Shown here: piece by piece, positions 1 to 11,432 of the stretch
Layout: every line of letters begins with the position of its first letter
Numbering within the stretch: position 1 is the first letter of the stretch
NCBI GenBank assembly: GCA_003008705.1
Contig: PDUO01000013.1
Location: forward strand, 82,702 to 146,701
Length of the DNA: 64,000 nucleotides
DNA from: Pezicula radicicola
Taxonomy: Eukaryota; Ascomycota; Leotiomycetes; Helotiales; Dermateaceae
Direction: 5' to 3'
Position numbers and translations under genes: made by a program
The notes under the pieces: model-generated
Told to the model about the DNA's origin: nothing
Seen by the model: the letters and a program-made list of their open reading frames with translations, nothing else
Database searches by the model: none

Positions 1-607
1 GCAGCTCCTCCAAGACCTGTGTATACAACCGCGCCAGACGAAGTGCTTCCTGCTCCAGTGCCCGTAGCAGTCATAGTGCTAGAGGTTGTGGTGTTAACTC
101 GGGTAGGGTTCTGAGCTCCACAAGGGTGGTCAGCTCTGCAAGCACTCTGGCATGTAGAATCGCCGTTGCATGCAGTAACACACTCGTTGCCGTACTCTGT
201 GCAGATAAAGTATGGAAGGGTCTGGGAGAATTCGGAGGCGTTAGGTGAAAGGCCGTTGCCACAAACGCAATCGTATGTTAAAGTGGTCTATGAATTGTAA
301 GCTTCCTTCTACAAATAGTCGATCCTGGTTGGCAACTTACAGGATCACAGTCGTTGGCTGAAGTGGTGGATGAACTGCCGCCAGTGTTCTGGAGACAGAG
401 CAATGGGCATGATGTGAGTTGCGATTGGCACCAACCAGCTAACAGATGTCAGTGACCAGTTTTCGGGAATGTGGAACGGATCCCAAAAAAAAAAAACCCA
501 CTTCGTGTAGCCAAAGGAACATTGTCTGGATCGATTGTGTATTGAGCTCGTACACCAATGAAAAAGGCCGTGGCCACGATGACGATGGAGTTCTTGATGG
601 ATGGCAT
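1..607 (-). CDS. Secreted cysteine-rich, Ser/Thr-rich surface protein (DUF7707-like), 3' end outside window
   Basis: Reading from an ATG at 607, exon 1 runs 607-502, exon 2 438-341 and exon 3 from 287 leftwards off the window edge. The introns (439-501 and 288-340) have GT...AG ends and keep the frame. The product starts with a signal peptide (MPSIKNSIVIVATAFFIGVRA), then the YTIDPDNVPLATRTGWC motif, and a domain of about 110 residues with at least eleven cysteines (motifs such as SCPLLCLQ, YDCVCGNGLSP, YFICTEYGNEC, HPCGAQNPTR). A Ser/Thr/Gly-rich tail follows and is cut by the window edge. This order is typical of fungal GPI-anchored DUF7707 proteins. The family has no known enzymatic role, and cell wall or surface location is inferred. 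The GPI signal would lie left of base 1 and cannot be checked. Confidence 0.75.
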
Positions 608-2126
608 GGTTCGATGTTTGGATAATTTGCTGGGTGATACCGAAGATGAGATTTATGAATTATGGATCAATGATTCAAGCTCAATTGTGGATTGAAGCTG
701 TAGAAAAGGATTCTGTCAGTTTTATGGTGAATCGGTTGTGTAAACAAATCTTTTGGGTGGCAGGGTGATGATTTGGAAATGGACGAGAAGAAGGAGGGCT
801 TTAATAGACTTTTGGGAGCATACCTGTGGCTATTCTGGGCAGCGACGACAAAGCTAACGAGAAACGACAGAGGTGGAAGGAACTCAACAAGTGAATGCGA
901 GCTACTTTCGAAACTTATTCCGTTCAGAGTAAGAGCGAATGTGGTGGAGATTGATGTAGAAGCAAGACCAACTCAGAGTTTTGTAGTGACCGTGGAAACA
1001 GGAAAGTCAAGAAGAGGAGGAACGAGGGAGGTTGAGGACTTTATGAAGCTCTCACTATCACCGACCTCGTCTCCAGGACAAATGTTATGCACGGCCATTC
1101 TGCAAGGATAAGAGGCTAAAATTTAGGGTTACAACAAGCTACTCCATATCAAGAGCAAGTAGACCAATGAGAAAGGTCAATTGAATACGGAGCACGGTAG
1201 TACAAGATCGGGTGAGACTGGGGGTGGGAGGAATATCGATTCTGGCCGGGAGGCCGTGTGCCATCTTTAGAACATCTTGCCTTTGAACTACTTGAATACC
1301 GCTCGTGTTGAGAGCACATGCTTGGAAATAGCCCCTCTTTTGCCACCACGTACATACGGTACATATCTGTACGAGACTGAAACTGGTAAGAATCTGGCAG
1401 AAAGGGGGGGGGGAAGAGGAGGTCAGAGACGAGAGATCGAGATGCTTTGGCGTGAACTGGCAAAAAATAATGGCTGGGATATCCGGGAGCTGTCAAAGAA
1501 TCATCAATTTTGGCGCCTTTGGCGATGCACCGACACAACCCATGCGAAGTGCTTACTTAGTCTTAGAGCATCACGCCCAAGCCCTCCCCCGGTCAGATCT
1601 CCACAGAGCGAGGAGAGGCTCCGCTAACCTTGAGTTTACCGCACCATACCTACCCAAAATCAACCCACGTTGCTCGGCCAGTACGGTACGAATGAAATTA
1701 TCCCGCTCAAGCCATTTATTGAAGATTTGCAGATTTTCAGAGCTATTTTACATGCCTGTTGTCTCCTGGACAGTAGTCACCATGATCACAGTAATGATGG
1801 GCGTATTGAATTCATACAGTGCATAGAAATTATACCTTACCTTACTGGCCTTACCTTATCTTATTACTGTATTACTACTGTACTTACCAACCTCTCTCGC
1901 CTCAGTCGTGGTGGTGCGTCGACACTACCAGCCTACCACTCGGGTCTTTGTGTAAAAGTCCGAGAGAACAAAGTACGCAAGGAAGGGGGACAGGGATCTG
2001 AGCTCTAGTGCAACCAGATTTCGTTACCAGCTCACCCAGCTGTACTGGACTGAACAGAGAGCTCTCAAGCTTCAGCGTCAAACCAGACTATTGTTCTGCG
2101 TTCCGGCGCAGCCAAATTGCCAATGG
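608..2126. other. Intergenic, no supported gene
   Basis: This region separates the divergent surface-protein and YPT35 genes. Open frames of 60-129 codons occur on both strands but overlap each other and match nothing I recognise. A run of ten G sits at about 1404-1413. The right end must contain the YPT35 promoter and 5' UTR. Confidence 0.5.
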
Positions 2127-2880
2127 ATGGAGTCCGCTCTCATTCCAAAGCATAGCAATGGCCGTTTCGGGTTACCCGTTGACAGCGGCAAAGAGAGTCG
2201 ATTGCACACTACCGCCGCGACCACGCCACCACGAGACCAGGAGCACCACCGCCATGATAATGAAGACGAAACCACTGTAATATCACCAACCCTTTCATCG
2301 CCGCCCTACTGGGTCCAGTCGCACTCACGTTCCTTTTCCAACATCTCAGTCGAATCAGTAGCGCCTGGTGGCATCACATTGAAGGACAACACAGACGGGC
2401 ATGACGCAAAAAACCAAGCGTGCTGGGCAAAGAGCGCATACGTAGAGGACCATGTGGTGATAAACGGGAGCAGGACGGGCATAGGCGCGTTCGTCGTATG
2501 GAACATCACTGTAGAAACTCTGCATGTAAGTCTAGATGCTTCACCATCATGCGCTACCTCCATTTCTGATTTGATACAAGGGTGGTACCATGCGAGTGAG
2601 AAAGCGATACTCGGAATTCGATGACCTACGCCAGAAGCTCCTCCAGACGTTCCCTTTATCTGAGGGTGCTATGCCGCCATTGCCTCCCAAAAGCGTCATA
2701 TCGAAATTTCGACCCAAGTTTCTAGAGCATCGCAGGATTGGATTGTCGTATTTCCTTAAGTGGGTGATAGATGGAGACCAATGTCACTTAAATTCGAGAT
2801 GCTGACTATCATATAGTTGTATACTCTTAAATCCTGAATTCTCTGGATCTCCTGTGCTCAAGGACTTCCTCTTTTCTTGA
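2127..2880 (+). CDS. YPT35: PX-domain endosomal/vacuolar adaptor, YPT35-like
   Basis: Exons are 2127-2525, 2581-2759 and 2817-2880, giving 213 residues. Introns of 55 and 57 bp have GT...AG ends and restore the frame. The first 95 residues are polar and Ser/Pro-rich. A PX domain fills residues about 100-213, with AYVEDHVVINGSRTGIG, RKRYSEF (140-146, the phosphoinositide-binding Arg-Tyr region), the Pro-rich PPLPPKS and FRPKFLEHRRIGLSYFL. It ends ..GSPVLKDFLFS. In yeast, Ypt35 binds PI3P on endosomes and the vacuole and recruits the lipid-transfer protein Vps13; the same role is inferred here. The start is the first ATG in the open frame (there is no earlier in-frame ATG after 2091). Length fits the family (about 200-215 residues). 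Confidence 0.9.
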
Positions 2881-4485
2881 ACGTTAATTTTTACCCCGCA
2901 TATATATGAGGCTTTTATTATAGTAAACTTGTACTGGCGTTTTGGGCAGTCGTTCCCAGCCTTTGGATGACAGAACCCTGCGACGGCTTAGAGTCGGATT
3001 TCTGCATCTTTGTTACGATATAATGGCAAGCGTTGTGCTTCTTTCAAATGTTAATGTTTTCTTTTCAAGTGCTCGTTCTGACGCCCGTGTGCTGGACATG
3101 CTGAAACATCACCAAGGCTTCGGGTTCCAACCACACTGCACAAGCAAATATCACGGTCATCACATTGAAGTCAATAAAGGGGATCCACGGTCGAATTATT
3201 GTGACCCGAAGCTTTCTTTAGAATAGACAATGTACCTTTACGTATCTTATTGGCCCTTTGGCTAAGCTAGGCAGTTTTTGTCTATTCGCAGTCCATCCAA
3301 CTTTATTTGCACTTGTAACTCCTGCATTTCACTCTTCCAGAGTTTGCTTTGTGCTCAAAAGTCATACCAAGCTATTTAGCCAGCAGCTGCACAATTGCCA
3401 GCCACCCAGTATGCTTGTGATACTGGATTTCAGGAATAGCAATTGCACCACGGATCAGAAGGGCCAGCCAGGAGCTTCTCGTTCACACTTTTGGAATCTA
3501 TGGATGGTTTTACAAGTCCATTGCTTCTGGAACACATCAGTGGATTGTTGGTTCCAGTCGCTTCAATGACTTTTTGACAGAAGCTGTCGTCCAATATTTC
3601 GGATCGCCTCAGATGAACCAATGTATCGCATGTTAGGGGAATTTCTACGTGCACAGAATTCTCTCAAGGATCGTTCATCAAAACTACAACCATTCAATAA
3701 CGACCAAGTTTCAAGATCTTACTGGTGATTTTGATGCATAAAGAAGCCTGATAGTTTTTGGCGTGGCTCCGCACATTGGGTTAACTCGTATTATGGCTCT
3801 CCATCATTCCATAAATGCCACGAAACATTAGATGATAAGACTGCGAGGCTGAACGATAATAATATCAAGTCATCTGAAGGGCAGGAGCAAGCTTGGCCAC
3901 TTGCAAGGGAGCATCTTCCTACGGAGGTACTAATTCAGGAAACCATCGCGGTAAGGCTTTAGGAGACAGTTCGCTCAGGTGTGTGTTGCATCATGTCTAA
4001 TAAAATTCTTGTTTCAACGTTTCAAAATTCAGAATACGATCGTCTTCGGACTGTATTATTTTTGTGCCAGGTACCTCGGTTCCCAAAACACTCTGCTCGA
4101 CAATGGCTGCAGTATTTGCCGATCAATACATCCGCCGAACGATGGGTACTGGACGACCTTCAGTCGTTTCCATACATATGACGAAGGGAGTATATGAAAG
4201 GAAACTTTTAATTGGCTCAACCTTATATTCGGACCTTGCGCACATCATTTAAGCACGTAATGGTAGCCTAATCTGGGGACTCGATGCGACTGGATGATCT
4301 GCGATTTCATGATTTTGAATTCTTGACAAGACCTCATTTCTTTTGACGGCAGTGCTTGCAAAATAACAAGGAGTAAAAGGGAAGTCTTTTATCTATAAAG
4401 AATATGATGGACGATGCTTCAAGTGGAAGAAAATCAATTCTTAAAGATTTTTATAACTGCCGAACTTAAAAATCACACCCCGGAG
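2881..4485. other. Region between YPT35 and the lipase; contains coding-like but broken sequence
   Basis: No intact gene is supported. From about 3400 to 4253, coding-like stretches appear in successive different + frames, interrupted by stops. See the separate pseudogene entry. The rest shows nothing I can name; the lipase promoter must lie at the right end. Confidence 0.5.
3412..4253 (+). pseudogene. Possible decayed gene of unknown family
   Basis: A + frame starting after a stop near 3420 reads YWISGIAIAPRIRRASQE... and continues with well-mixed, protein-like composition (GIYGWFYKSIASGTHQW, DFLTEAVVQYFGSP) up to a TAG near 3633. The same frame continues as GNFYVHRILSRIVHQ... after it. Further coding-like pieces follow in other frames: IKKPDSFWRGSAHWVNSYYG from about 3740, and IFVPGTSVPKTLCSTMAAVF... 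to a TAA near 4252. The pattern suggests one gene broken by stops and frameshifts. I do not recognise the family. Chance open frames are a real alternative. Confidence 0.3.
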
Positions 4486-5593
4486 ATGCCTCTTTCACAG
4501 TACATACAGCTAGTTTTAGCTATTCTTGGTACTGCTGCCCTCGCTGAGAACCCCTCTGGTAAGTTCTTGTTTTTTGTCTCGTGATATTGGCCCAGGAAAC
4601 GCTGACGACAAGTAGTCGATGCAGCTCTGTATGCGAAATTTGTCCGTTACACTGCGTTTTCTGCTGCTGCATACGCAGATAACTGCCCTACACCACCTAA
4701 TGGAGCTTCGGTTGCAAATTATATCAATATCGACTCGACAGATACACAGGCAACACTATTCAGGGATGATGCAGCAAAGGAGTTGGTTATCGCTTGGAGG
4801 GGAACATCGACTGTACATGACTTTGTTGTAGACTTCAACCAGACACTCGTTCCCTTCAACTCTGTTGGTATCACAGCATGTTCAGGTTGTCAGGTAATGA
4901 GACCATACTTCTTCCTAGAGTAACATATACTGACAAAAACCATAAAGGTTCATGGAGGATATGTTGATGCGTGGAACTCAGCCGCCGACGAAACCATTTC
5001 AGCAATCAAAACCCAAATGGATTCCCACCCCGGCTACTCTCTCACAGTAACTGGTCACTCTCTCGGGGCCTCCCTAGCCTCCATTTCATCCGCCTCCCTA
5101 GTCAGCACCAGTCTCGGTATGAATATAACAACCTATACCTTCGGCCAACCGCGAACAGGAAATCCAGCTTACGCAGATTACATTGACTCAATCTTGCCCG
5201 AGGGTAAAATGTTCCGGGTTACACATTCCAATGACGGTGTACCGCAGACTATTTCAGTGGCAGATGGGTATAGACATCATTCTACAGAGTTCTGGGAAGA
5301 GGATGATTTTAAGGTCTCTGCCGCTAATACTGTGCAATGTGCTGGTCAAGAACCACCTGTAAGTCTTTGCCCCATAACTTTTCCGTGGATGCTTCCTTCC
5401 TTGGTTCGTAGTGGTATCGTGCGTTATTTAATTTGTTATCTGAACTGACTTACTGAAATAGGATTGCAACAATTCTGAAAGGGGTACAGGACTTGGTGCT
5501 AATGCCACGGGTATTAATCTTGCGCATATCAATTACTCTGGTATGTCTATCGGGAATCCACTTGATGGAGGGAAGGCAGCTTGTCGTGGATAA
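4486..5593 (+). CDS. Secreted class-3 lipase / feruloyl-esterase-like serine hydrolase
   Basis: Four exons (4486-4558, 4616-4893, 4948-5358, 5462-5593) encode 297 residues, the usual size for fungal class-3 lipases. A signal peptide (LVLAILGTAALAENPS) leads into the alpha/beta-hydrolase core. The nucleophile motif TGHSLGAS places Ser at about 155, the acid is Asp about 213 in HSNDGVPQ, and the base is His about 227 in GYRHHSTEFW. RGTSTVHDFVVDFNQ is the usual oxyanion-side segment. The predicted reaction is hydrolysis of acyl or feruloyl esters outside the cell; substrate choice between triacylglycerol and feruloyl ester cannot be told. The last exon could be shortened by a cryptic donor (GTATGT near 5540), but the frame runs cleanly to TAA at 5591-5593. 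Confidence 0.88.
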
Positions 5594-6672
5594 CGTGTAT
5601 AGTAGATAGTGGCTACCGCTTGTAGTATGGTGGTTGAGTATATATAATACTGGTTACATTTACTTTTGGACAATGTTTTTTGATTGGCTTGGTGTGTAGC
5701 GATCGCTCTTGCTGAGCTTTTAATACTGTTCAACCCAGCCTATATGAGTGGGTTATTTCGTGGCCAGATATGTCAGCTCACTGTGGGAACCTATGTTTGC
5801 GTTTGTAATTTTGCTCGCTTAACCTATTTATCACCCACTTCGTTCTCCGTGTTCAACTGTGTTCAACATGACTTTAACAGTAGATACGCCTTAGATAAGT
5901 AGAATGGGCCTTGGTTCTTGCTGGTAAATTCATAGTGGTTCAATGTTTAAAGTTGTAAATATTAGCTAGTGATTAGGGACTGATCTAACGTTCAACCGGC
6001 TACGTTAGCTTGAAGAACTGGAAAATACACAGTATGTGTTAATATATACAAAATAGAATAATACTTGATAAAAAGAGAGAAATTGTAAGAAGGTCTATTT
6101 TCGTACCATACTCCTGATTATATCCTTAAGCCCAACAAGTCTGTCGGCAATTAGCAAAAATTGCCTCTCCCGTTCTGCAAATGGAAGAGACCATACATAG
6201 AGAAGCATCTTCCCAGTTGGGCGAAGACATCTGATACTTTTACTCTATGCACTTGACATAGAACACTTGTTCAAAAACCCTCATTCTCCTACCTTAATTT
6301 TCTTTCTGAATATAGTCTAGCACTTTTTAGATCTGCATGTCAGCTCCCCCGCGCCAAGGCTGAATTGATGCTAGTTCCCCCATCTTACCTGCACCTGCAC
6401 CGATGCGGCACACAACCTCACCATACATAAAGCTTCCAATTGCATGTGCTTCTCAATACTATAGCGCCTCTACGATTCCACCGAATTGGAATGGCCCGTA
6501 GGTGTCATGATAGCCTGATTTCCCCATTTCCCTGTACAAAACAATGTGCTAACAACTTCCTCCATTTTCATCAACGCTTACGCTTATAGTACCTGCATTA
6601 TCCTCTCCGAATCAATCACTTATTTGGAGGTACTCGGGTTAGGCGCCGATAATATTCTTGATACCATCCGCG
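5594..6672. other. Intergenic, no gene seen
   Basis: AT-rich DNA between lipase and 2EXR gene. It has only short open frames without recognisable content. One copy of the recurrent motif GCTCGCTTA lies at 5813-5821. Confidence 0.5.
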
Positions 6673-7455
6673 ATGCCTTCAAAAGCACTCCACAAAAGCC
6701 CAAGCCCTCAATCCACGGTGATCAACTTCCCCCAATTTACCGCCTTACCCCTCGAAATCCGACTCAAGATCCTCAGCTATCTCCTCCCACCAAGTCGAAT
6801 AGTCGATATACATACCTACGCACCCCCACCCATCTCTCGACCTAGTATCTGGGCCAGCTCCCATCCCTTCCCACCACTCTTCCACATCTGTCACGACGCG
6901 CGACGAATCGGCTTTAAACACTATGACAATAGTCTCATAGCTAGCATGGGCAATCCTAAACTGCCACTAGAATATGGCAGACCAGGTCCGCTAAATGATA
7001 TACAACGTCAGAGAAGAGCACTTCTTGATCCAAAACGCGATATACTACTCATACAAGAAAAATCTGAGGAGCGAAAATGTAGGGAATTGGTTTCTTTGTT
7101 GAGTGTAATCTGTATTTGTTTGAGTCCGAATATCATGGATCGTTTACGACGGCTTGCTATTCCATATTGTGAATGGCGTGAAGCGAGACAAGAGGGTTCT
7201 TTGAAGTGTTTGATGGAGTTTAAGGTTTTGGAAGAATTGTATGTATTGTTTATGGCAGGGAGGGTTACTGCTACTGACTGGAGTGGGGCTGTTGGCTTTG
7301 AAATACAGGGTCATATGAAGGAGGTTGAGGATGAGGTTTGGAGTGATTTGGAAATGCTTGTGATTGCTAATCCGGGATGGCACAAGCCTGAGCTACGGGT
7401 TGTCAGGAATAGGAAGTCTATTGCTGAGATGCTGGGTTTGCAGGCAGAGCAGTAG
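6673..7455 (+). CDS. 2EXR-domain protein
   Basis: A single exon of 260 codons from ATG 6673 to TAG 7453-7455. Near the N-terminus, FPQFTALPLEIRLKILSYLL is the F-box-like opening of the fungal 2EXR family (leading F..L P.EIRL.IW/L). It is followed by the usual pattern of an aromatic/proline stretch (FPPLFHICHDARRIGFKHY) and LDPKRDILLI. The family is expanded in filamentous ascomycetes and has no established biochemical function. The open frame extends five codons upstream but has no ATG there, so 6673 is the first Met. No introns are needed. Confidence 0.8.
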   Translation: MPSKALHKSPSPQSTVINFPQFTALPLEIRLKILSYLLPPSRIVDIHTYAPPPISRPSIWASSHPFPPLFHICHDARRIGFKHYDNSLIASMGNPKLPLEYGRPGPLNDIQRQRRALLDPKRDILLIQEKSEERKCRELVSLLSVICICLSPNIMDRLRRLAIPYCEWREARQEGSLKCLMEFKVLEELYVLFMAGRVTATDWSGAVGFEIQGHMKEVEDEVWSDLEMLVIANPGWHKPELRVVRNRKSIAEMLGLQAEQ

Positions 7456-9569
7456 TAGGTGTGGTTGAAAAACGGCCAACAAATAAAACCGTGTGGGGAA
7501 GACTACAGCATAAAGAGAGCATGCGAGAACTTTAATCTCAAAGCCCTGTATTAGGCATATGTCGAATTGGATACTATACAATAGTTCCGTGCTACCTGTA
7601 GTAATGGCGGTCATGGTGTTTGCAATGGTAGTGCCACACACTGCTTCATCAGCTTTCGACTGCGAGTTCTCTCCAACTGACACGGGCCTATGAGGTTCCA
7701 ATGTATGCTTATTATTACCCTCTTACTTGGAAATATGTATAAAAAAGTTAAAAGCAATTATTGCAGGCCTAAATGATCCTGAAGTTATCTTTTCCAACCA
7801 TCAACTTAGGTTAAGCACTCAGCTGCATCCAGCTTACCATACTATTATTCATCCCTCGCAATGGCAAATCATGTAAAGAAACCATTGTAAATATCAAGTC
7901 GACTATGTATCAACAGCAATACATTTATCTCCGAGTGAAAAGCGCAGATCTTTTGCTTCGCCGTTTTTCACTTACTGTATTCTGTATTATGTTTTAGCAA
8001 GTTACGAATTTTTTTAATAGCGGAATTTTTGTGGATAGGACAGGAGGTATAGTATAAATAAGTCGTATGTTTCCAAGTATACATAAGTATTAAAATACAA
8101 AAGATTGACTTCAAAGGTATGTGGTTGTAAATCTCATAAGTTCGCTTAGAATATGAAAGTATAGTTAGTAGTAATTGAAGAGAACTTCTGAAGGAGCTCA
8201 GGAGACTTACTCGTAGGATTTATCAGTAGCTTTCCTAGTTAATAGTAGTGGTTGTTTAGTATTTCAGAGAGTTACTTAAACCAGGGAAATGACTTTGTAA
8301 AATAGGGGCTCGAAACAACGTAGCTTGGGTTCAAGTTTCCCTTTTACTAAAAGTGCTCGCTGGGTGGAACATTGGGACACTGACTGATTTAAAGTAGTTG
8401 AGAAACTCTGAAAGAGAGTATCTTGCTAAAATTTTCATGTTCGTGGACAACTCTTTGCTACTGAGTGTGGTAGTTTGTTGAGATTTTAAGAGCATAAGTA
8501 ACTTAACCTATATAAAATAACTTATAGAAAGACCACCCCAAAACTGACATCCAAGGAAAGCAACTTTAAATTGATATCCTTCAACTACCATATCTACTAC
8601 TCGCCCTCGTCCTGTTCTCTTGTCTCCGATATGAAGATTGGCACGAGTTCGAAAGACTCTGAGTCCCGGTTCCAATCGCTTGACTTTTTACAACCCTTGA
8701 TTGAGCAGTTGAAATTGCTAAAGGGTAACATCTAAGTTGTGGTTCGATATTCATAGATCACTCAATATTCCCCAGTGCAATATTGCTGCTACTACTAATT
8801 GTATCTAAGGATATAGAGTGAAGGTCTTCTAGGAGTGTAGTTAGTTGCTCACTTGACATGAGTAGCTCGCTTAAAAGAGATAGCACACCTTTCTGGCGTA
8901 GCTTGGCTAGGTAATCTAGGTAACGTACATGATCTGGGTAGCTCATTTAACTAATCCTAGCTAAAAATCCATTAGGAACATTTAATCCTGACAATCTTAA
9001 GTATATTATCACGTTGCGAACTTTCGGAATTTTCACTTAACTATATTTCTACAACGAAACCAAATTTAAACAAATCAGATAAGATACGATGTTATTTTAG
9101 ACTTGAAATATAAGTATGAAGGATAATGCTAGTTAAAATTAGTAAGGGAAGTTCTTAATTTTGTGAAGTGAAACCATAGTAAAATTTGGGGTTAGCTATA
9201 TTTCACTTAAAAAATTACAACCGACAAGCGGTACGCATGTTAACAGGAAAAACACCTCAAAGGTCCGCTCACAGTCATCTGCTCAAATTTATGTCTTCGG
9301 AAGCAAGGAAACACTGTTCTATCATAATGCTTCAGTAATGCCGAAGGTAATATTTTCAAAGACAACCACCTCCTAACAAGTAAGTTAATACATACGAAGA
9401 CATACAAACATTAAGGATATGGTTAAAGGCAAGGTTGAATATAGGAATATAATCCAACTAGATCATATAGGGGTTCAAGAGTTGTTAAAATTGAGATAGA
9501 ACGAGTACTGTTTAACATGGCTTTTGATTACATTATATGCATTGAAATGCTTGCTAAATCTGGCTCGGT
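7456..9569. other. Long AT-rich intergenic region
   Basis: No gene is supported over about 2.1 kb. The DNA is AT-rich. Weak traces of the 18-bp minisatellite appear at about 8880-8945, with one GCTCGCTTA motif at 8865-8873. The rest looks like unconstrained or mutated repeat DNA, but no ends or duplicated flanks were seen. Confidence 0.45.
8880..8945. repeat. Degenerate trace of the 18-bp minisatellite
   Basis: Phrases such as GCTAGGTAATCTAGGTAAC and TGATCTGGGTAGCTCATT repeat the TGATYTRGGTAACTSACT theme of the large arrays at 9.6 and 42 kb, but only about three units can be traced. Confidence 0.4.
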
Positions 9570-9937
9570 TGAATCAAGTAACTTATTTAGATTGAGTGGT
9601 TCTTGATCTTGGTGACTGGCTTGATTTGAATAACTCACTTAATCTGGGTAACCCACTTGATCTGGGTAACCTACTTGTTCTGGATAACTCATTTCATCTG
9701 AGTAACTGACTTGATTTAGGTGACCGACTTGAGCTAGGTAACTGACTTAATCTAGGTAACTGATTTAATCTAGATAACTCACTTAATCTTAGTAACCCAC
9801 TTGATCTAGGTAACCTACTTGTTCCGGATAACTTATTTCATCTAGGTAACTAACTTAATCTAGGTAATTCACTTGATCTGGGTAACCCACTTGTTCCGGA
9901 TAACTCATTTCATCTGGGTAACTGACTTGATTTGGAT
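9570..9937 (+). repeat. 18-bp minisatellite array, about 20 units
   Basis: Tandem units of 18 bp follow the theme TGATCTGGGTAACCCACT and vary at several positions; one unit is 16 bp. A higher-order pattern is visible: the triplet TGATCTRGGTAACCTACT / TGTTCYGGATAACTYATT / TCATCTRRGTAACTRACT occurs three times (from about 9658, 9802 and 9874, the last with a slightly different first unit), which implies duplication of blocks of units. The same unit recurs in the arrays at 32.2 and 42.1 kb in the same orientation. Confidence 0.92.
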
Positions 9938-10422
9938 ACAAGTGTGGACAAACACGTGACCGTCGCTTCCGCGCAACGTCCCCCCTTTTCAACCCAGCTC
10001 GCTAGGCCAACATGGGTGAATTGCCTTGCACTCCTCTCCTCAATCAAAACCTCAGACGCGCTCCTTCTTCTTCTTCTCTTTCATCCTCCGAGAACATCTC
10101 CGCACCTCTCGACCTGACCACACTGGTGCGACCCCAAAGTAAGAACCAATCCCTTTCCTTCCATCTATTCAACAACATAACTAGCTATTCAAACCCCTTT
10201 TGCTACTCCAGGACTGCGAACGCTGCTAACAGCCTCACCTTTAGCCATTCACCACCATCGACCGGAAGGTGTCCAAGTCCTTCACGTCACAATACAACAT
10301 CAATCGCTCCACGTTACCTCAACCTGCAGACACTGAGCAAGAATCTGGTACTCCTTCCTTATGACCTTCTCACTTTTATTAGAACCAATGCTAACTGAAC
10401 ATATCACGCGCAGATATTCAAG
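9938..10422. other. Promoter/5' leader of the SAP-domain gene
   Basis: Pyrimidine-rich DNA upstream of ATG 10423. Several GT...AG pairs (for example donors GTAAGAACC near 10139 and GTACTCC near 10349, acceptors near 10211 and 10413) suggest introns in the 5' UTR. A coding-like phrase (FTTIDRKVSKSFTSQYNINR, near 10250) might belong to an extra upstream exon, but no join to the main frame was found. Confidence 0.4.
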
Positions 10423-11372
10423 ATGGCTCTAACCCACATCCCCATTACATACAACGTCTCACTAGACACAACCTACGATAACAAAAAGTTCATAGAGAAC
10501 AAGGAAGAATGCAAGAACCGCAGACTTAAAGTTTCGGGCACTCAAGATGAGCTGATTGAAAGACTCCTACGTAATGACCAAGAGACTAGAGCAGCCGAAC
10601 CTGTCCCGGTCGCCACATACGACCATTCTAACGATCCGGACGGCAGTGTGCGCATGGACGCAGCGAGAAGGGAGATGATTCAGAAGCAAGGTTTACTAAA
10701 GGCAAGCTTAACACGTAGAGAAATTGGCTTGGATATAAAGCTGAAGACTGCTCTCGGTAAGGCGAAAGCAGCAAACCAGAAGCAGAGTCTGGATCAGATG
10801 TGTAAGAACATGGCTAGGGCGGTCAAGAAGGATGCTGGGGACGAAATATACGAGGAGGATGCAGCAAACAAGAGTGCTATCGAGACTAGAAAGGCCGTAA
10901 AAGTACGTGAGATTATCAACGACTACTACAAAGTTAAAGCCAAGTGCGAGGCTGGTTTACGAAATCTAAAAGAAGACTATGAGAACAAGGTTGTTGAAAT
11001 TGAGAAGGAAATTGCGGAAGGGTTGCGAACAACTGCGCATGCAGAGACGGCGGAGGATATTGATGAGGCTGGAGAGGAAGGCGACGCCAGCATCAAAGAG
11101 CGCGATGAGATCGGGGAGACTGGAGAAAAGGGCGATGTCAGCATCGAAGAGTACGATGAGATCGGTGACACTGGGAAGGAGGTTGAGCTTAGTGGCAACC
11201 AGAAGAAACGTAGTTGTGACACGGTAAAGTCATCTCCAAAATTGATATATTACTATGATAGAGTATTGCTAACTCCAATTAGTCTCCCACCGAAGAATCC
11301 TTGGAACCGCCAAAGAAAACCCGCTCGGTTGAAGGCGTCATCTTCGCTGGAGAGATTTCAGATGATGATTAA
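10423..11372 (+). CDS. SAP-domain coiled-coil protein
   Basis: Exons 10423-11223 and 11283-11372, 296 residues. The N-terminus carries a SAP-like motif (FIENKEECKNRRLKVSGTQD followed by ELIERLL, residues about 25-50), a short DNA-binding helix-extended-helix. Charged helical sequence of about 150 residues follows (MARAVKKDAGDE, VREIINDYYKVKAKCEAGLR), then an acidic stretch with a repeated phrase (DEAGEEGDASIKERDEIGE / ETGEKGDVSIEEYDEIGD). The end is FAGEISDDD. Nuclear DNA or chromatin binding is inferred from SAP only. A second intron-like sequence nearly identical to the first lies just after the stop, and the DNA beyond it is open and ends in an acidic DDDV, so the reading frame may once have continued. 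Confidence 0.7.
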
Positions 11373-11432
11373 GGTAAATTTATCTCAATTGTTGATGTAT
11401 TACCCTAATAGAGCATTGCTAATTGTATTTAG
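11224..11432 (+). repeat. Pair of 59-bp twin introns
   Basis: The spliced intron at 11224-11282 and a second intron-like stretch at 11374-11432 are both exactly 59 bp. Each starts GTAAA and ends TTAG followed by TCT, shares the ATTGCTAAY branch region, and they match at 44 of 59 positions by eye. They lie 91 bp apart in the same gene. Confidence 0.8.

Noticed and set aside
71..262. Leu/Thr-rich 63-codon - frame
   Set aside because: It is an out-of-frame reading of exon 3 of the cysteine-rich surface protein.
773..1111. 112-codon open + frame
   Set aside because: No recognisable motif and no neighbouring exons; kept only as part of the intergenic entry.
9570..9937. Regular repeats resembling a CRISPR array
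   Set aside because: Units are contiguous 18-mers without unique spacers, in a eukaryotic genome; this is a minisatellite.
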